A stretch of DNA of 32,882 bases from NCBI GenBank assembly GCA_030141605.1, contig JAQGDQ010001602.1, forward strand, positions 1 to 32,882. Reading direction: 5' to 3'. The stretch comes from Tubiluchus corallicola (taxonomy: Eukaryota; Priapulida; Priapulimorpha; Priapulimorphida; Tubiluchidae). Shown here piece after piece: positions 25,001 to 32,882 of this stretch (positions are counted from its first letter, which is position 1; every line of letters begins with the position of its first letter). A program made the translations under genes and the position numbers. The notes under the pieces were generated by a model. That model was not told the DNA's origin and did not search any database. It was given only the letters and a program-made list of their open reading frames with translations.

Positions 25001-26601
25001 AGTTTTTCTTAGTTCTCGCTCATTCATTCACTACTCCCCCCCCCACTTTTATGTATATATTATCATTATTTCAATTATTAATCACTTCTTTAAGATTTCC
25101 ACGTACAGTTTGGCCTGTCAAGCTATGCTTTTAGGTTCAAACTGTATGCATCAAAATTATTCTGTAATGTAATTTGCACATGTATATGCTGCATAAGAAT
25201 CTCTTTTGTAATTTCTGGATAATATTGCATTTATATTTATTTCAGTGAAATTATCCGTATTTTTATTATAACTGTTAGATGCAGAGTGGAAATAAATAAA
25301 CTTATAACTAATAAACATATGTTATATCACAAACTTACGAAAAAATCAGTGCAGTTCAGATTAGATACTTTTCTAACATTTTAATAATATCACAAGGTGG
25401 TAATATTAATCTGAAAGATAAGATTCATATGGATCCATTGATTGATAATTGTAATTGCTACAATGATTGACACTCAATCAATTAATGAGTGAATTCCTTC
25501 TAAGAATGCTGCCATGTTTATCATTTAGTAAAGTTCCAACCTACTTTCATTTGTAGCATCTGTTAGACCAGAGGTGGCCACACTATTTCAGGTTGCGAGC
25601 TACTTATAAAATGACCGAGTCAAAATGATCTACCTACTACAAAAATGCAAAACATATATTTATTTATGAATATATTGAGTACTGACACCTTACTCTGATG
25701 ACTTGCAAATAATTTGAAAAATAGTTATGCTTACCGATGCCAACAGCCGTTCTAATCGATCCTCGGTACTGATGCTGCGCATGAATCTTTCCACCATGGT
25801 GATCATGTGTTGCTATCTCACCCTGAATCTGCAATCGTGTTTTTGTAAGATCCAAAGGATAAGTCACTGGCAATAAATTATATTATTATTAAAAATTTTA
25901 TTAAGTAGTACTATTATTATTTTCACATGCAAATGCAACGAAAACATGGTGATTAATACCATATGCTCATCACCTAGATTGTTTCCATTTTTGTTCAAGG
26001 TTAACGAAATGATATCAACATAATAATAGTAGGCTTTCAAAGACTGTGAAATGCTAGTAGTGCATAAATAATTTTTTTAGAACTTCAGCTCTTTTGGAGT
26101 TAAAAACTAGTCTCGAATGATCAATAAGTAAATGCAAAATTTAGTCATCTCGAGTAACAAGCTACGCCTAAATTTCAAGCTGTCAGGGATCGAAGGTCAT
26201 TGGCATACTATTTGCCGCAAACCTATGTGATTTAAACACGTTTACAATTTAGTCTACTTCTAAAGATACTTATTAAAATACTCCTTTCCTGCAGCTTTAA
26301 TAATAAGTAAGCACCACGCGAATTCAAGCAAATCGCTTTAAATAAATGACGTAGAACTACTTTGCTTTAAATTTTGACCGTGCTTTTTTTAAAGCCCAGA
26401 CGGATACAAATTATAAGCACTTAAAGTAAACAGAAAACAATAAATGACTAGGTTACAAAAGCTACATAGTATTTCACTAGCTCAACCTGTTTCTGCCACT
26501 GTGGCTGCAGCAGCTGAAAGGATATATTTGAACCATAATGCTTCTGTATAAGTAGCTTTTGAGTTTTTCACAACCTCACGCCGATTTGTGGGCGCTACCA
26601 T
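15930..26601 (-). CDS. UCP4: Mitochondrial uncoupling protein 4 (SLC25A27 family), complete ten-exon gene
   Basis: This gene encodes an inner-membrane SLC25 carrier of the UCP4 group, linked in other animals to proton leak and mitochondrial metabolite transport. Ten exons (26601-26487, 25866-25735, 24851-24789, 24124-24043, 22258-22136, 21110-20998, 20026-19942, 18867-18778, 18614-18512, 16001-15930) total 978 coding bases, or 325 residues plus TAA; the human protein is about 323. All phases match across GT-AG borders. The three carrier signatures are [20 protein letters not shown] and [10 protein letters not shown]. The C terminus [15 protein letters not shown] is typical of the group. The start ATG has AAA before it and G after it, and an in-frame TGA lies 9 bases upstream. 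The gene converges with U2AF2. Two introns carry tandem copies of their own splice junctions. No canonical poly(A) signal is seen directly after the stop; TTTATT at 14487-14492 is one distant option. Confidence 0.97.
16104..17955. repeat. 60-bp minisatellite (about 31 copies) with AP-1-type motifs
   Basis: The 60-bp unit contains GCTGAGTCAG and CAGCTGACTCAC, so a typical unit has two TGA(G/C)TCA motifs. A pair of small deletions recurs in two blocks 240 bases apart (about 16756-16802 and 16996-17038), showing block duplication. The right half is very homogeneous. Forward frames read a Ser/Ala/Thr-rich repeat, but the array lies within UCP4 intron 9 on the opposite strand, so it is treated as intronic repeat. 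Confidence 0.95.
18000..18511. other. UCP4 intron 9, part next to exon 9
   Basis: AT-rich sequence right of the 60-bp array. A few degenerate repeat words (AAATCAGCTAAGTCAGCGAAA) mark the decayed array edge at about 17990-18030. No exon was found here. Confidence 0.5.
18512..18614 (-). CDS. UCP4: UCP4 exon 9
   Basis: The exon runs from GGTTTCAG to AGAATG-type end ATG|GTATGT and encodes [20 protein letters not shown] and [14 protein letters not shown]. Reading on past the donor gives an unrelated tail with a stop, so the next exon is required; it lies 2.5 kb away, beyond a 60-bp minisatellite. Confidence 0.95.
18778..18867 (-). CDS. UCP4: UCP4 exon 8: third carrier signature
   Basis: The exon runs from TTTTTCTAG to GGAAG|GTATCT and encodes [20 protein letters not shown] and IMNQPIRNG, including the third carrier signature. 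A longer reading that begins at an ATG upstream ignores this acceptor and meets a TGA, so I prefer the spliced start. Confidence 0.95.
19320..19806. mobile_element. hAT-type MITE, copy D
   Basis: The element is about 487 bases with intact terminal repeats and a perfect 8-bp duplication GATTAAAC at 19312-19319 and 19807-19814. It lies in UCP4 intron 7. Its small open frames are internal to the element. Confidence 0.93.
19942..20026 (-). CDS. UCP4: UCP4 exon 7
   Basis: The exon runs from TTTTGCAG to GCCAG|GTACTT and encodes [20 protein letters not shown] and YVTHALA. The entry codon GAA joins exon 6 to give VNLGELTTYD, as the family expects. Confidence 0.95.
20214..20801. mobile_element. Foldback element (about 250-bp inverted arms)
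   Basis: The arms at about 20218-20470 and 20550-20797 are inverted copies with roughly 85-90% match, joined by a loop of about 80 bases. The termini GTGTCGTGAAGTTTGGG and CCCAAACTTCACGAC lie beside TTAA on each side, and each end itself carries a small GTGAAG/CTTCAC hairpin. No transposase is present. It lies in UCP4 intron 6, so the pre-mRNA would form a long hairpin. The TTAA flank hints at piggyBac-type mobilisation, but that is uncertain. Confidence 0.75.
20998..21110 (-). CDS. UCP4: UCP4 exon 6
   Basis: The exon runs from TTCTTACAG to GGAG|GTACAA. It encodes [16 protein letters not shown], then [20 protein letters not shown], a highly conserved block of the second carrier repeat. Confidence 0.96.
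21111..22135. other. UCP4 intron 5
   Basis: This is AT-rich intron, A-rich on the plus strand between about 21700 and 22080. No element or gene is recognised. Confidence 0.6.
22136..22258 (-). CDS. UCP4: UCP4 exon 5: second carrier signature; its acceptor end is tandemly repeated upstream
   Basis: The exon runs from GATTGCAG to GCAAG|GTACTA. It encodes [17 protein letters not shown], the signature [13 protein letters not shown], and KRRLEGKPA. The first 68 bases together with the last 32 intron bases form a 100-bp unit present twelve times. Only this last copy continues into the second half of the exon and a donor. The genuine copy carries Ser (TCA) where the repeats mostly encode Ala. Confidence 0.95.
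22191..23390 (-). repeat. 100-bp array of the exon 5 acceptor junction (12 copies)
   Basis: Twelve exact 100-bp units occur at 22191, 22291 and so on to 23291. On the minus strand each contains 32 intron bases ending GATTGCAG and the first 68 bases of UCP4 exon 5, starting GAAGGCTATGACATG. The lowest-coordinate copy is the genuine exon border. The other eleven lie in intron 4 and have no donor; reading through one of them meets TGA in the next linker. Variation is concentrated at a few exon bases (CTGAACC, CTGCACC, CTGCGCC, CAGCGCC on plus). Confidence 0.97.
23391..24042. other. UCP4 intron 4, part outside the 100-bp array
   Basis: AT-rich sequence includes several copies of TGAGTCAATTA between about 23700 and 23830, which resemble AP-1-like sites but are irregularly spaced. 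Nothing else is recognised. Confidence 0.5.
24043..24124 (-). CDS. UCP4: UCP4 exon 4 (82 bp)
   Basis: The exon runs from CTTTTAG to GTCTG|GTAGGT. It encodes [20 protein letters not shown] and DGTFPV, with split Val and Trp codons at its borders. Skipping it would shift the frame. It sits between the donor array of intron 3 and the acceptor array of intron 4. Confidence 0.95.
24481..24830 (-). repeat. 70-bp array of the exon 3 donor junction (5 copies)
   Basis: Five exact 70-bp units contain, on the minus strand, the last 41 bases of UCP4 exon 3 (from ATTGTGGCAGGGAG to CATATTG), the donor GTAAGA and about 23 intron bases ending AATCTTTAG. The highest-coordinate copy is the genuine exon. In the other copies the AATCTTTAG just before the exon fragment resembles an acceptor, so each could in principle act as a 41-base microexon. 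Confidence 0.96.
24789..24851 (-). CDS. UCP4: UCP4 exon 3 (63 bp); its donor end is tandemly repeated downstream
   Basis: The exon runs from ATTCCAG to CATATTG|GTAAGA. It encodes [20 protein letters not shown] with split codons at both ends. Only this copy has the full exon with its genuine acceptor. Its last 41 bases and the donor recur four more times at a 70-bp period in the following intron. Confidence 0.95.
24852..25734. other. UCP4 intron 2
   Basis: AT-rich intron with a poly-C run near 25037 and the possible hAT terminus at 25567. No gene is seen. Confidence 0.5.
25567..25680. mobile_element. Possible truncated hAT-like terminus
   Basis: CCAGAGGTGGCCACAC followed by GCGAGCTACTTATAAAATG resembles the end of a hAT-type element. 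No matching right terminus was found before UCP4 exon 2. Low confidence. Confidence 0.3.
25735..25866 (-). CDS. UCP4: UCP4 exon 2: first carrier signature
   Basis: The exon runs from TTGCCAG to ATCG|GTAAGC. It encodes [16 protein letters not shown], the first P-x-D-x-x-K signature, then a His-rich loop ([14 protein letters not shown]) and [11 protein letters not shown]. The His-rich matrix loop is longer in histidine than I would expect for the family. Confidence 0.96.
25867..26486. other. UCP4 intron 1
   Basis: AT-rich intron between the start-codon exon and the exon with the first carrier signature. I see no element or regulatory motif of note. Confidence 0.5.
26487..26601 (-). CDS. UCP4: UCP4 exon 1 with start codon
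   Basis: The exon has 38 codons plus one base, ending ACAG|GTTGAG. It encodes [20 protein letters not shown] and then [16 protein letters not shown], the start of transmembrane helix 1. The Met is supported by an in-frame upstream TGA and a good start context. The final G joins TG of exon 2 to make Val. Confidence 0.93.
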
Positions 26602-28516
26602 TTTTCTTCAGGCACAGCTGAGCAAATTTGAATCAGTGTTGTTTATTTCACAGTTACTACGACATTGGCAACAACCACCCGACAAGCGGCTCACACTGGC
26701 TTCTCTACCACATTGCCGTGTTTTAGTAGGCTACTCCAAAAGATCAAATCTAGAAAACTAAAAATAAGTAGTGGCTATTGCTGGCTATGTTAATTTCTAT
26801 AGTTCGCATCACTTCATACAGTTACCATCACAACTTTCTCTCTATTCTAATTGAACTCTGTTTTTGTATTCCTTTTCCTTGTTTTGAATCAAAATTCATA
26901 TGGAGGCGCGGGGGTTCTCAACAAGTAATTACTTCTTGAGCACTCCATAGCCTATTTGCAGCTTGGAACTTTGAGTTTAATAAATTACGTTAATATTAAT
27001 TTATTATTATTTTTGTTTCAAGCGCTATGCTGTATTGGTCACCGTGGGTTTATTTAACAAATGAATCGAAAAGTTAAAGGCAACTTAGCTGCGATTTGTA
27101 TGCAAAGTTTTTAAGCAAATGAAATGTATTAGTGTTTTTTACTGTAGGAAAAATAAAGTAATATGCATGATCTCTGTGAGACCACTTTTCATTAATGATT
27201 GGAAAAGTTATTTGAAAATCTTTAAAACTGAAATCGAATTCTTATCGGATTCGAAATCTTTGAAATTCGATTTAATTCAGTTCAAAAGTAAAAAGCTGAT
27301 TCGATTCATATTCATTTTCAGGTAGATTGTTTATCCCTAATCCCCAGCGGGCAGTCTGTATTGTAACTAGGGACGCTATTTGCCAGATGAACTTTGTTAA
27401 AAAACAATCTGGGCAGATCAAGCCAAATGTTTACATAACTATAGAAAATGTTTCCCAAGCTAGCAAAATTACAGCTCGTATGTTTTTTAAGATTAACAGA
27501 TTAATTTTTTTAAGTTTTTTAAGATTTCGTACTTTTATTTCTGTCCTTATCAAAACAACCAGAAAATTAGTGACGAATAAAAACCATATTTTAAAACCTG
27601 AGGGCAGAGAAGATCATTTCTTTTATTCAAGTGCATTTCTCTTTGTGCAAAATATGCATGTCATTGCATTCACAGACAGTAGCGACAGTTTGAGTTTTTC
27701 TGGAGTCAGTCAGACAGTCAGATACAGACTTGGACATTATTAAAAAAAACTACCCACAATAAAGAATACTAGAAATACCATAATTAGTCCACGTAATGCA
27801 ATTTATTCAAAAAAGTCTAGTTTTAATAATAAAAAATCATTTTAATTTCACATCTAATGCAACAACAACAACCAAACATTGGTTAGCAACGATTTTGATG
27901 TAAGGTGTGTAATAAAAATACGAAATACAGCTACAAAATTTAGCTGACATAATTTTTCCTGATGATGCCATGCACATAATTGAGACAGCTGCTAATGTTC
28001 AATAAAACTATGACATTCTCAGTCGCTGTTTTGTTTCATTTCTGCTGAAACACTAAGATTTCCGAATGATTGAGAAATTTGCATAAATATTTTTGCTTAA
28101 CACGATTATACATATTTTTCTTTAAACTCTTTTTTGCATAAATGATTATACATAATAGTAAAAATGGATATCAATTCTTCTCTCTCTAAAATCCTGATAT
28201 TTTTTACAACAAAGAGCTCGCATTGCAATTTAATCCGCCTACCGTGTGAACAATGCAATTAAAATTTTACGAACACAACAAAATAACAATAATGTGATGG
28301 TGATACTTCATTGGCACATAATTAGTGTTGCTCGTGCTGGACTATCACCTTGAGAATTGATAATACGTCATCAACTTTTTCAAAAAATTTTATTACTAAC
28401 ATTTTCGAAGTGTGAAAGTTACCACTATACCACCTATATTTATTACTTCAAGGACATGTAATAATATATTGTACCAACTGTCCAAGGCCACACACTAACA
28501 GTTACTACATCAAGGC
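26602..28516. other. UCP4 5' flank
   Basis: This holds the presumed 5' UTR and promoter on the minus strand. No TATA box is evident next to the start. Small open frames between 27.1 and 27.75 kb have no recognisable product. The CRE array follows to the right. Confidence 0.4.
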
Positions 28517-28826
28517 TACATACAATGACGTCTCATCTCTAGGTGTTTAGCACATACAATGACGTCACATCTCTAGGTGTTTAGCACATACAATGACGTC
28601 ACATCTCTAGGTGTTTTGCACATACAATGACGTCACATCTCTAGGTGTTTTGCACATACAATGACGTCACATCTCTAGGTGTTTTGCACATACAATGACG
28701 TCACATCTCTAGGTGTTTTGCACATACAATGACGTCTCATCTCTAGGTGTTTTGCACATACAATGACGTCACATCTCTAGGTGTTTTGCACATACAATGA
28801 CGTCACATCTCTAGGGTGTTTTGCAC
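28517..28826. repeat. 34-bp minisatellite carrying CRE motifs (9 copies)
   Basis: Nine 34-bp units each contain ACAATGACGTCACATCTC or the variant with GACGTCTC. Seven have the complete palindrome TGACGTCA, the CREB/ATF site; the first and seventh have TGACGTCT. The array starts about 1.9 kb upstream of the UCP4 ATG. Confidence 0.95.
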
Positions 28827-29487
28827 ATTCTTGTTAACAAAAGCTCAAGAAAAGTTAAAAGCAGATTTATACGAACCTGGTCCCAACTCAAGTGTGACAT
28901 TGAAATTCAACTTGAAGTGACCTTGAACTTTTACTTTTGATCACGCATTCACATCACAAGGAAAATACTACAGCATTACCATTATTTTCACTTTAATCTC
29001 TGATATTCTGACTTTAATATTGCTTTATTTATATCACGTAATCTCAGTTGCACTAAGTTGTCTCTTCAGGTTTGTTGCATCAGTATTAGGCACCGCCATG
29101 TTTACTCACTGTGACACTTACCACAGATGGTTGACTTAACTTTGTGAAAACAGTTCATTAAGGTTCCTTCAAAGAATTTTTATTAGCAATATTGACATAA
29201 TTGCTACAACTGCAACGGTAGTGTAGCATCAATATGTTTATCACTGCTCCTACGTACTTATTTGATACAACAAACTATTTTCTAAAAAAATGATCAAGTA
29301 TTTACAAAAACATCAAACAAGTTGTGTAGTAACAACTGAGCATTTAAGTAAGTTCTGAATTGATGCTGAAAGCAGTATGTCTCTGGCTATAAGACTTTTG
29401 ATTGAGTTACTCGGTTACTCCTAAATAATGCTGGACTGATGAACACCAACAGCATGATGGCAATAACAACCTTCAAAAATATGAATC
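28827..29487. other. Intergenic sequence with one nuclear-receptor-like site
   Basis: AT-rich sequence between the CRE array and solo LTR copy 2. Near 28915-28925 TGACCTTGA reads on the minus strand as TCAAGGTCA, the extended half-site used by ERR-type receptors. Otherwise nothing is recognised. Confidence 0.4.
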
Positions 29488-29858
29488 TGTTGTGGAGATC
29501 GCTGGCATCTATTAGAATTAAATAGAACATTGTAGAATGTTCCATTAGAATAATCGTCTTACCTTGTAGAATGTTCTGGAACAAAACTTCTAGAAGCTTC
29601 TCGGGCATGCTATATAAGGCGAAGCAGGCCGCTGAGACGGGAGCACACAGATTCACACGGACGCCACTTACACATTCTCTTGTATACTTGTATTTTCAGA
29701 TACACTCAAACGTTTTCCAGATTTTCACGTTTACTGTAAACATTTTGCGTTCCTTCACACTTCTGTGTTGTAGAATTCTCGCTTAATAAACTAGTTTAAT
29801 TTGACGGCGTGTTTTCTGGTTTTCTCTACGAGCCTTCCGAGAGAAACAAAACACAATA
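29488..29858 (+). mobile_element. Solo LTR, copy 2 (plus orientation)
   Basis: The element runs from TGTTGTGGAG to AACACAATA and is flanked by GAATC at 29483-29487 and 29859-29863. It contains TATATAAGG (about 29611) and AATAAA (29785-29790). It is the same family as 12113-12484 in the opposite orientation. No internal gag-pol is present. Confidence 0.87.
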
Positions 29859-30097
29859 GAATCTAGCTCATGATATAACAGCGAAACTTGCCCAATCAAC
29901 TCTATGAAAAACGACAACTATGCTTGCTGATGAAAATTAAGTCTAAGCGCATACATGTAAGTAACACTAGCTATTATTGGTTTAAGTATGCCAAACTGAT
30001 GTAGAGCAACCTGTCAGACCTTGCTTCTAAATAAAAATCTTCAAATCTAGTACTCGTTGGTGTGACCGAGGTAGACATTGGTAGACGTGATCTTACT

Positions 30098-30148
30098 GTG
30101 AAGCCTGCTCTTCTTTGATTAAGTCCGCCAAACGTTGAAATCCCTAAA
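30098..30148 (-). other. Weak candidate exon on minus strand, unknown gene
   Basis: On the minus strand a good polypyrimidine acceptor (CTTTTCTTTTAG) precedes GFQRLADLIKEEQASQ and a TAA that overlaps a GTAAGA donor-like site. In another frame the reading stays open for about 56 codons (GGLNQRRAGF onward). Either a terminal exon or an internal exon is possible. I recognise no family and see no partner exons, so this is only a pointer. Confidence 0.2.
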
Positions 30149-30377
30149 AGAAAAGTTATAAAAGTTTGGTTTATCTAGGACATATCACTCAATGCAAATA
30201 TAAGTCCAGCTAATAAATTTCAACATCTTCAATTTAAATTTCGGTAATAAATTCCACATTAAAGGAACGTAATGAAAAAAAGAACTGGAGACACAAAATA
30301 ACAAAAAGATTCTAACTCTGATCTACTGCTAAACAATGTCGACTTTCAAGTTTCAAAACTTACATAATCGAAATTCA

Positions 30378-30722
30378 GATGGTAACCCACTAAATCACCA
30401 TAAGCCTAGATGGTAACCTACCAGGTCATAACGCCACAAGTTCAGATGGTAACCTACCAAGTCATAACACCACAAGTTCAGATGGTAACCCAGCAAGTCA
30501 TAGCACCACAAGTCCCGATGGTAACCCAGCAAGTCATAACACCACAAGTTCAGATGGTAACCCAGCAAGTCATAGGACCACAAGTTCAAAGGGTAACCCA
30601 GCAAGTCATAACACCAAAAGTTCAGATGGTAACCCAGCAAGTCAAAGCACCACAAATTTAGACGATAACCCAACAAGTCATAGCACTACAAGTTCGGATG
30701 ATAACTCAGCAAGTCATAGCAT
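30378..30722. repeat. 36-bp minisatellite (about 10 copies)
   Basis: The unit contains GATGGTAACCCAGCAAGTCA and AACACCACAAGTTCA. The left copies are shortened or diverged (one 31-bp spacing), the central ones exact. Open frames on both strands arise from the 36-bp period. It is intergenic. Confidence 0.93.
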
Positions 30723-31078
30723 TGCATGTTATATTATGTTTTACTATCTAACAGCTTAAGTGCTAAGTGTCTATCTGCAAGTGCTAAATTATATATTAGT
30801 GCTAATGCCATCCAGTAATACGTTTTGCGTAACCAGAATTTACGAATATTATAAACTACTACCCCTTTGAATTTGCTTTCTTCTAGTTCATGTTGAAGAG
30901 GAAATTTGTAAGTAACAATTTCAAGTAGTTTGATGTAGCAACTTCTTGGTTACTTCTTTTACCGCTCTTAGTGAACTTTGAACGTTTATCTCTTAACACA
31001 CAAAGACCAAATTATGTCAACATTGTGTCGGATACATAATGAACTTTTGATACGTAAAGACGTAAATCGCTACGTTTG

Positions 31079-31265
31079 ATGGCAGCCAAAATGAAGTGCG
31101 TGGTGCTAGGTCTATGTCTTCTCTTCTTGGCAGCCTCTGTAGCAGCTGACGTGAATGGGACAACAGATGAGGAGATATTAGCAGAAAGATATTGGAGACG
31201 AACTGCCTATCTGTATGATGATGTTATACTGCCTTGTCTCATTGTAGAAGAATTCGGATATGAAC
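31079..31265 (+). CDS. Candidate first coding exon of an unknown secreted protein
   Basis: The frame opens with MAAKMKCVVLGLCLLFLAAS followed by VAA and DVNGTT. This is a good signal peptide (short basic start, Leu-rich core, AxA-like cleavage near VAA-D) with a possible N-glycosylation site NGT next to it. It continues DEEILAERYWRRTAYLYDD to EEFGYE and meets a strong donor, GAAC|GTAAGT, in phase 1. An alternative start is the inner MKC at 31091. The open frame runs on only because a dead retrotransposon fragment follows. No further exon is recognised in the last 1.6 kb. The family is unknown to me. Confidence 0.5.
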
Positions 31266-31289
31266 GTAAGTTCTGCAATCAGTCACGTA

Positions 31290-31925
31290 ATAATCATAGC
31301 GTTTCAAAAAAAGTTTTTGAGAATAGGAAGATTTCTTTGGAAACAAAAATTAGAATATTCTCAGCCTTAGTTGAAACTGTATTTCTGTATAACTCTGAGC
31401 TCTGGACATTAAAAGCAAATCATAAAGCTGAAATCGATGCGTTTCAAAGGCGAAATTACAGAAACATTTTGGGTATTAGATGGCCAAAGACAATTTGAAA
31501 CAAAGATATATATAAAAAAATAAAAGAAGAACCTTGGACAAGAAAAATAAAAAGACGCCGTTTAAGATGGACGGGGCATATGCTTAGACTATCTGATGAT
31601 ATTCCAGTGAAGATAGCTCTTCAACAAGCCATAGAACCAGCTAAAAAAACCTGCAGGAGGACAAATTTTGACATATTTAGATTTTACACAGAAAGATTTA
31701 AACACTTCAGTATTGATCCTTAGAAACAAATCCACTTGGGGCATTGCAGCGTGTAGGGAGTCTTGGCACAGGGAGGTGAGCAGAATCATGTCACTGGACG
31801 TATGACCAATTGGATGATGATGATGATGATGATTATGATCTGGCATAGGGAGGTGAACAGAATCATGTCCCTGGACGTGTGATTCATTGGATGATGATGA
31901 TGATGATGATGATGATATATCGTTT
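31290..31925 (+). pseudogene. Dead 3' end of a non-LTR retrotransposon (reverse transcriptase C terminus)
   Basis: Fragments of the familiar C-terminal region are readable: LETKIRIFSALVETVFLYNS, then AEIDAFQRRNYRNILGIRW, a stop, RRRLRWTGHMLRLSDD, and after a frameshift at an A-rich run TWGIAACRESWHREVSRIM. The end is a GATGAT microsatellite tail. The last about 70 bases are duplicated (from GGGAGGTGAGCAGAATCATG and GGGAGGTGAACAGAATCATG). The stop and frameshift show it is inactive. It lies just downstream of the candidate secreted-protein donor, in the putative intron. Confidence 0.85.
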
Positions 31926-32090
31926 CAAATCTGAGTTATTTTTAGATTGCATGCATGCATAGTTGTTATACTAAAATCACTTATACATTTTATTACACAT
32001 TATTTAATAAACTAGAAATTTGAATACTACAACTATCATTCTCATCTGAACTGAAAGCACAATGTCCTAAATGATAATCTAATGTGGGCT

Positions 32091-32497
32091 CAGGGCCTAT
32101 TTCAGGGGGGAGGGGAGTGGGTATACTTCCCCGGAGCCTCACCCTCCAGGGGGCCTCGCGCGAAGGTAACATTTTCTTTACTCTATGCGAACATACTGCC
32201 TCCCCTCTTCCTCTCTCTCTCTCTTGCCGCACGCGCGCCGTTTGCCAGTATTGACAAGTATTAAGGACTTGAGAATAAAGCAGTTTTTCTTTCAATTGTT
32301 CTTTCATTTAACAACTGTATAACTCCATATTTTCTCTTCGAAAATGCTTCTCCGGCGTTCTAGCAGTTCAAAAATTTTCTGGGTGCCAACCATGGTGGCG
32401 CCCGCTCCTCCAAGCTTCGCACACACACCCCCCCCCCCCGATAGGGCCTCACACCCCCCCACTTCCCCAAGCCTCGCCTAAGGTGAAATAGGCCCTG
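32091..32497. mobile_element. Unrelated hAT-type MITE with 8-bp duplication
   Basis: Inverted ends CAGGGCCTATTTCA and TGAAATAGGCCCTG enclose 407 bases. The flanks carry a perfect 8-bp duplication TGTGGGCT at 32083-32090 and 32498-32505. The interior is C-rich near the right end, with poly-C runs, and differs from MITE family A-D. Confidence 0.9.
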
Positions 32498-32505
32498 TGT
32501 GGGCT

Positions 32506-32882
32506 GCAGGCTTATATGCATCCTGCAGACCTGCTAACATCGATTACTTGGTCCATTCAACATTAAGACCTGAAATATTTCATTTTTCAATTCAAGTGAG
32601 AATAATGGTAGTGTTATCGAAGCATTTTTTGCATAAAGTGATACGACACTTCCTTATTTATATTTAAGTGTTTGTTTTTTACGGAAAAGCTACCGAAATA
32701 GTATGGTGGACACCTGGATGGGAGCCTATACCAGGCAAAAGTGGCAATAAGACGATATTACTACACCAGAACGCCAGTCTACAGATAACATACATACAGG
32801 TACGCATGCGCTAAGACTTGTTCTTTATCCAATGAAAATGAACTGTAGTGTGTGTGCATCTGGGACTGCTAAATCCACAATT
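32506..32882. other. Right end of window, no gene recognised
   Basis: AT-rich sequence after the hAT MITE. No exon of the candidate secreted protein or of any known family is seen. Confidence 0.5.

Noticed and set aside
27119-27743. Two plus-strand frames of 68 and 138 codons
   Set aside because: Lys/Phe-rich readings of AT-rich intergenic DNA with no recognisable domain or splice context.
30395-30676. Frames on both strands with Leu/Tyr/Trp or Val/Thr/Gln repeats
   Set aside because: They are by-products of a 36-bp tandem repeat.
31589-31846. His-rich minus-strand frame
   Set aside because: The His run is the reverse of the GATGAT microsatellite tail of a dead retrotransposon.

Overview
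The window is intron-rich metazoan nuclear DNA. It carries parts of two conserved housekeeping genes in convergent orientation, embedded in dense tandem repeats and DNA transposons. I reconstructed the exons from protein similarity, reading frame and GT-AG borders. The U2AF large subunit ends in YHRREF and the UCP4 protein reads [15 protein letters not shown] near its end. Both look arthropod-like (my judgement from remembered families), so an arthropod or related invertebrate is the best guess. The species cannot be fixed from this sequence.

Layout. Positions 1-13910 (+) hold the 3' nine coding exons of U2AF2 (U2AF65/U2af50): the Ala-rich linker, RRM1, RRM2 and the UHM, ending at a TAG. The start codon and RS domain lie left of the window. 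Positions 26601-15930 (-) hold a complete ten-exon gene for UCP4 (SLC25A27), a mitochondrial carrier of 325 residues. Its phases all join correctly and all three carrier signatures are present. Right of UCP4, about 31.08-31.27 kb (+), is one candidate first exon of an unknown secreted protein. A weak candidate exon lies on the minus strand near 30.1 kb.

Mobile DNA. There are four related hAT-type MITEs with 8-bp target duplications, and a fifth, unrelated hAT MITE at the right end. Three types of TA-flanked pogo/Tigger-like MITE are present, one of them twice in opposite orientations. There are two solo LTRs of one family in opposite orientations, each with a 5-bp duplication, and a 5S-rRNA-derived SINE with an 11-bp duplication. 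A tRNA-derived SINE, a long foldback element and a dead non-LTR retrotransposon 3' end complete the set.

Tandem repeats. Ten arrays (units of 17, 34, 36, 40, 45, 60, 70, 77, 89 and 100 bp) fill roughly a fifth of the window, with almost no length variation between copies. The most unusual observation is that two UCP4 arrays are made of exon-intron junctions. Five 70-bp units repeat the donor end of exon 3, and twelve 100-bp units repeat the acceptor end of exon 5, so exon 4 sits between an array of donor sites and an array of acceptor sites. Nine 34-bp units about 2 kb upstream of UCP4 mostly carry a perfect CRE (TGACGTCA). A 60-bp array in its last intron carries up to two AP-1-type sites per unit. 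In U2AF2, one intron has a dense cluster of polypyrimidine-AG sites followed by a possible poison exon, which suggests splicing autoregulation as a testable idea.

Open reading frames inside the arrays are open in several frames and lie in introns or intergenic DNA; I do not call them genes.
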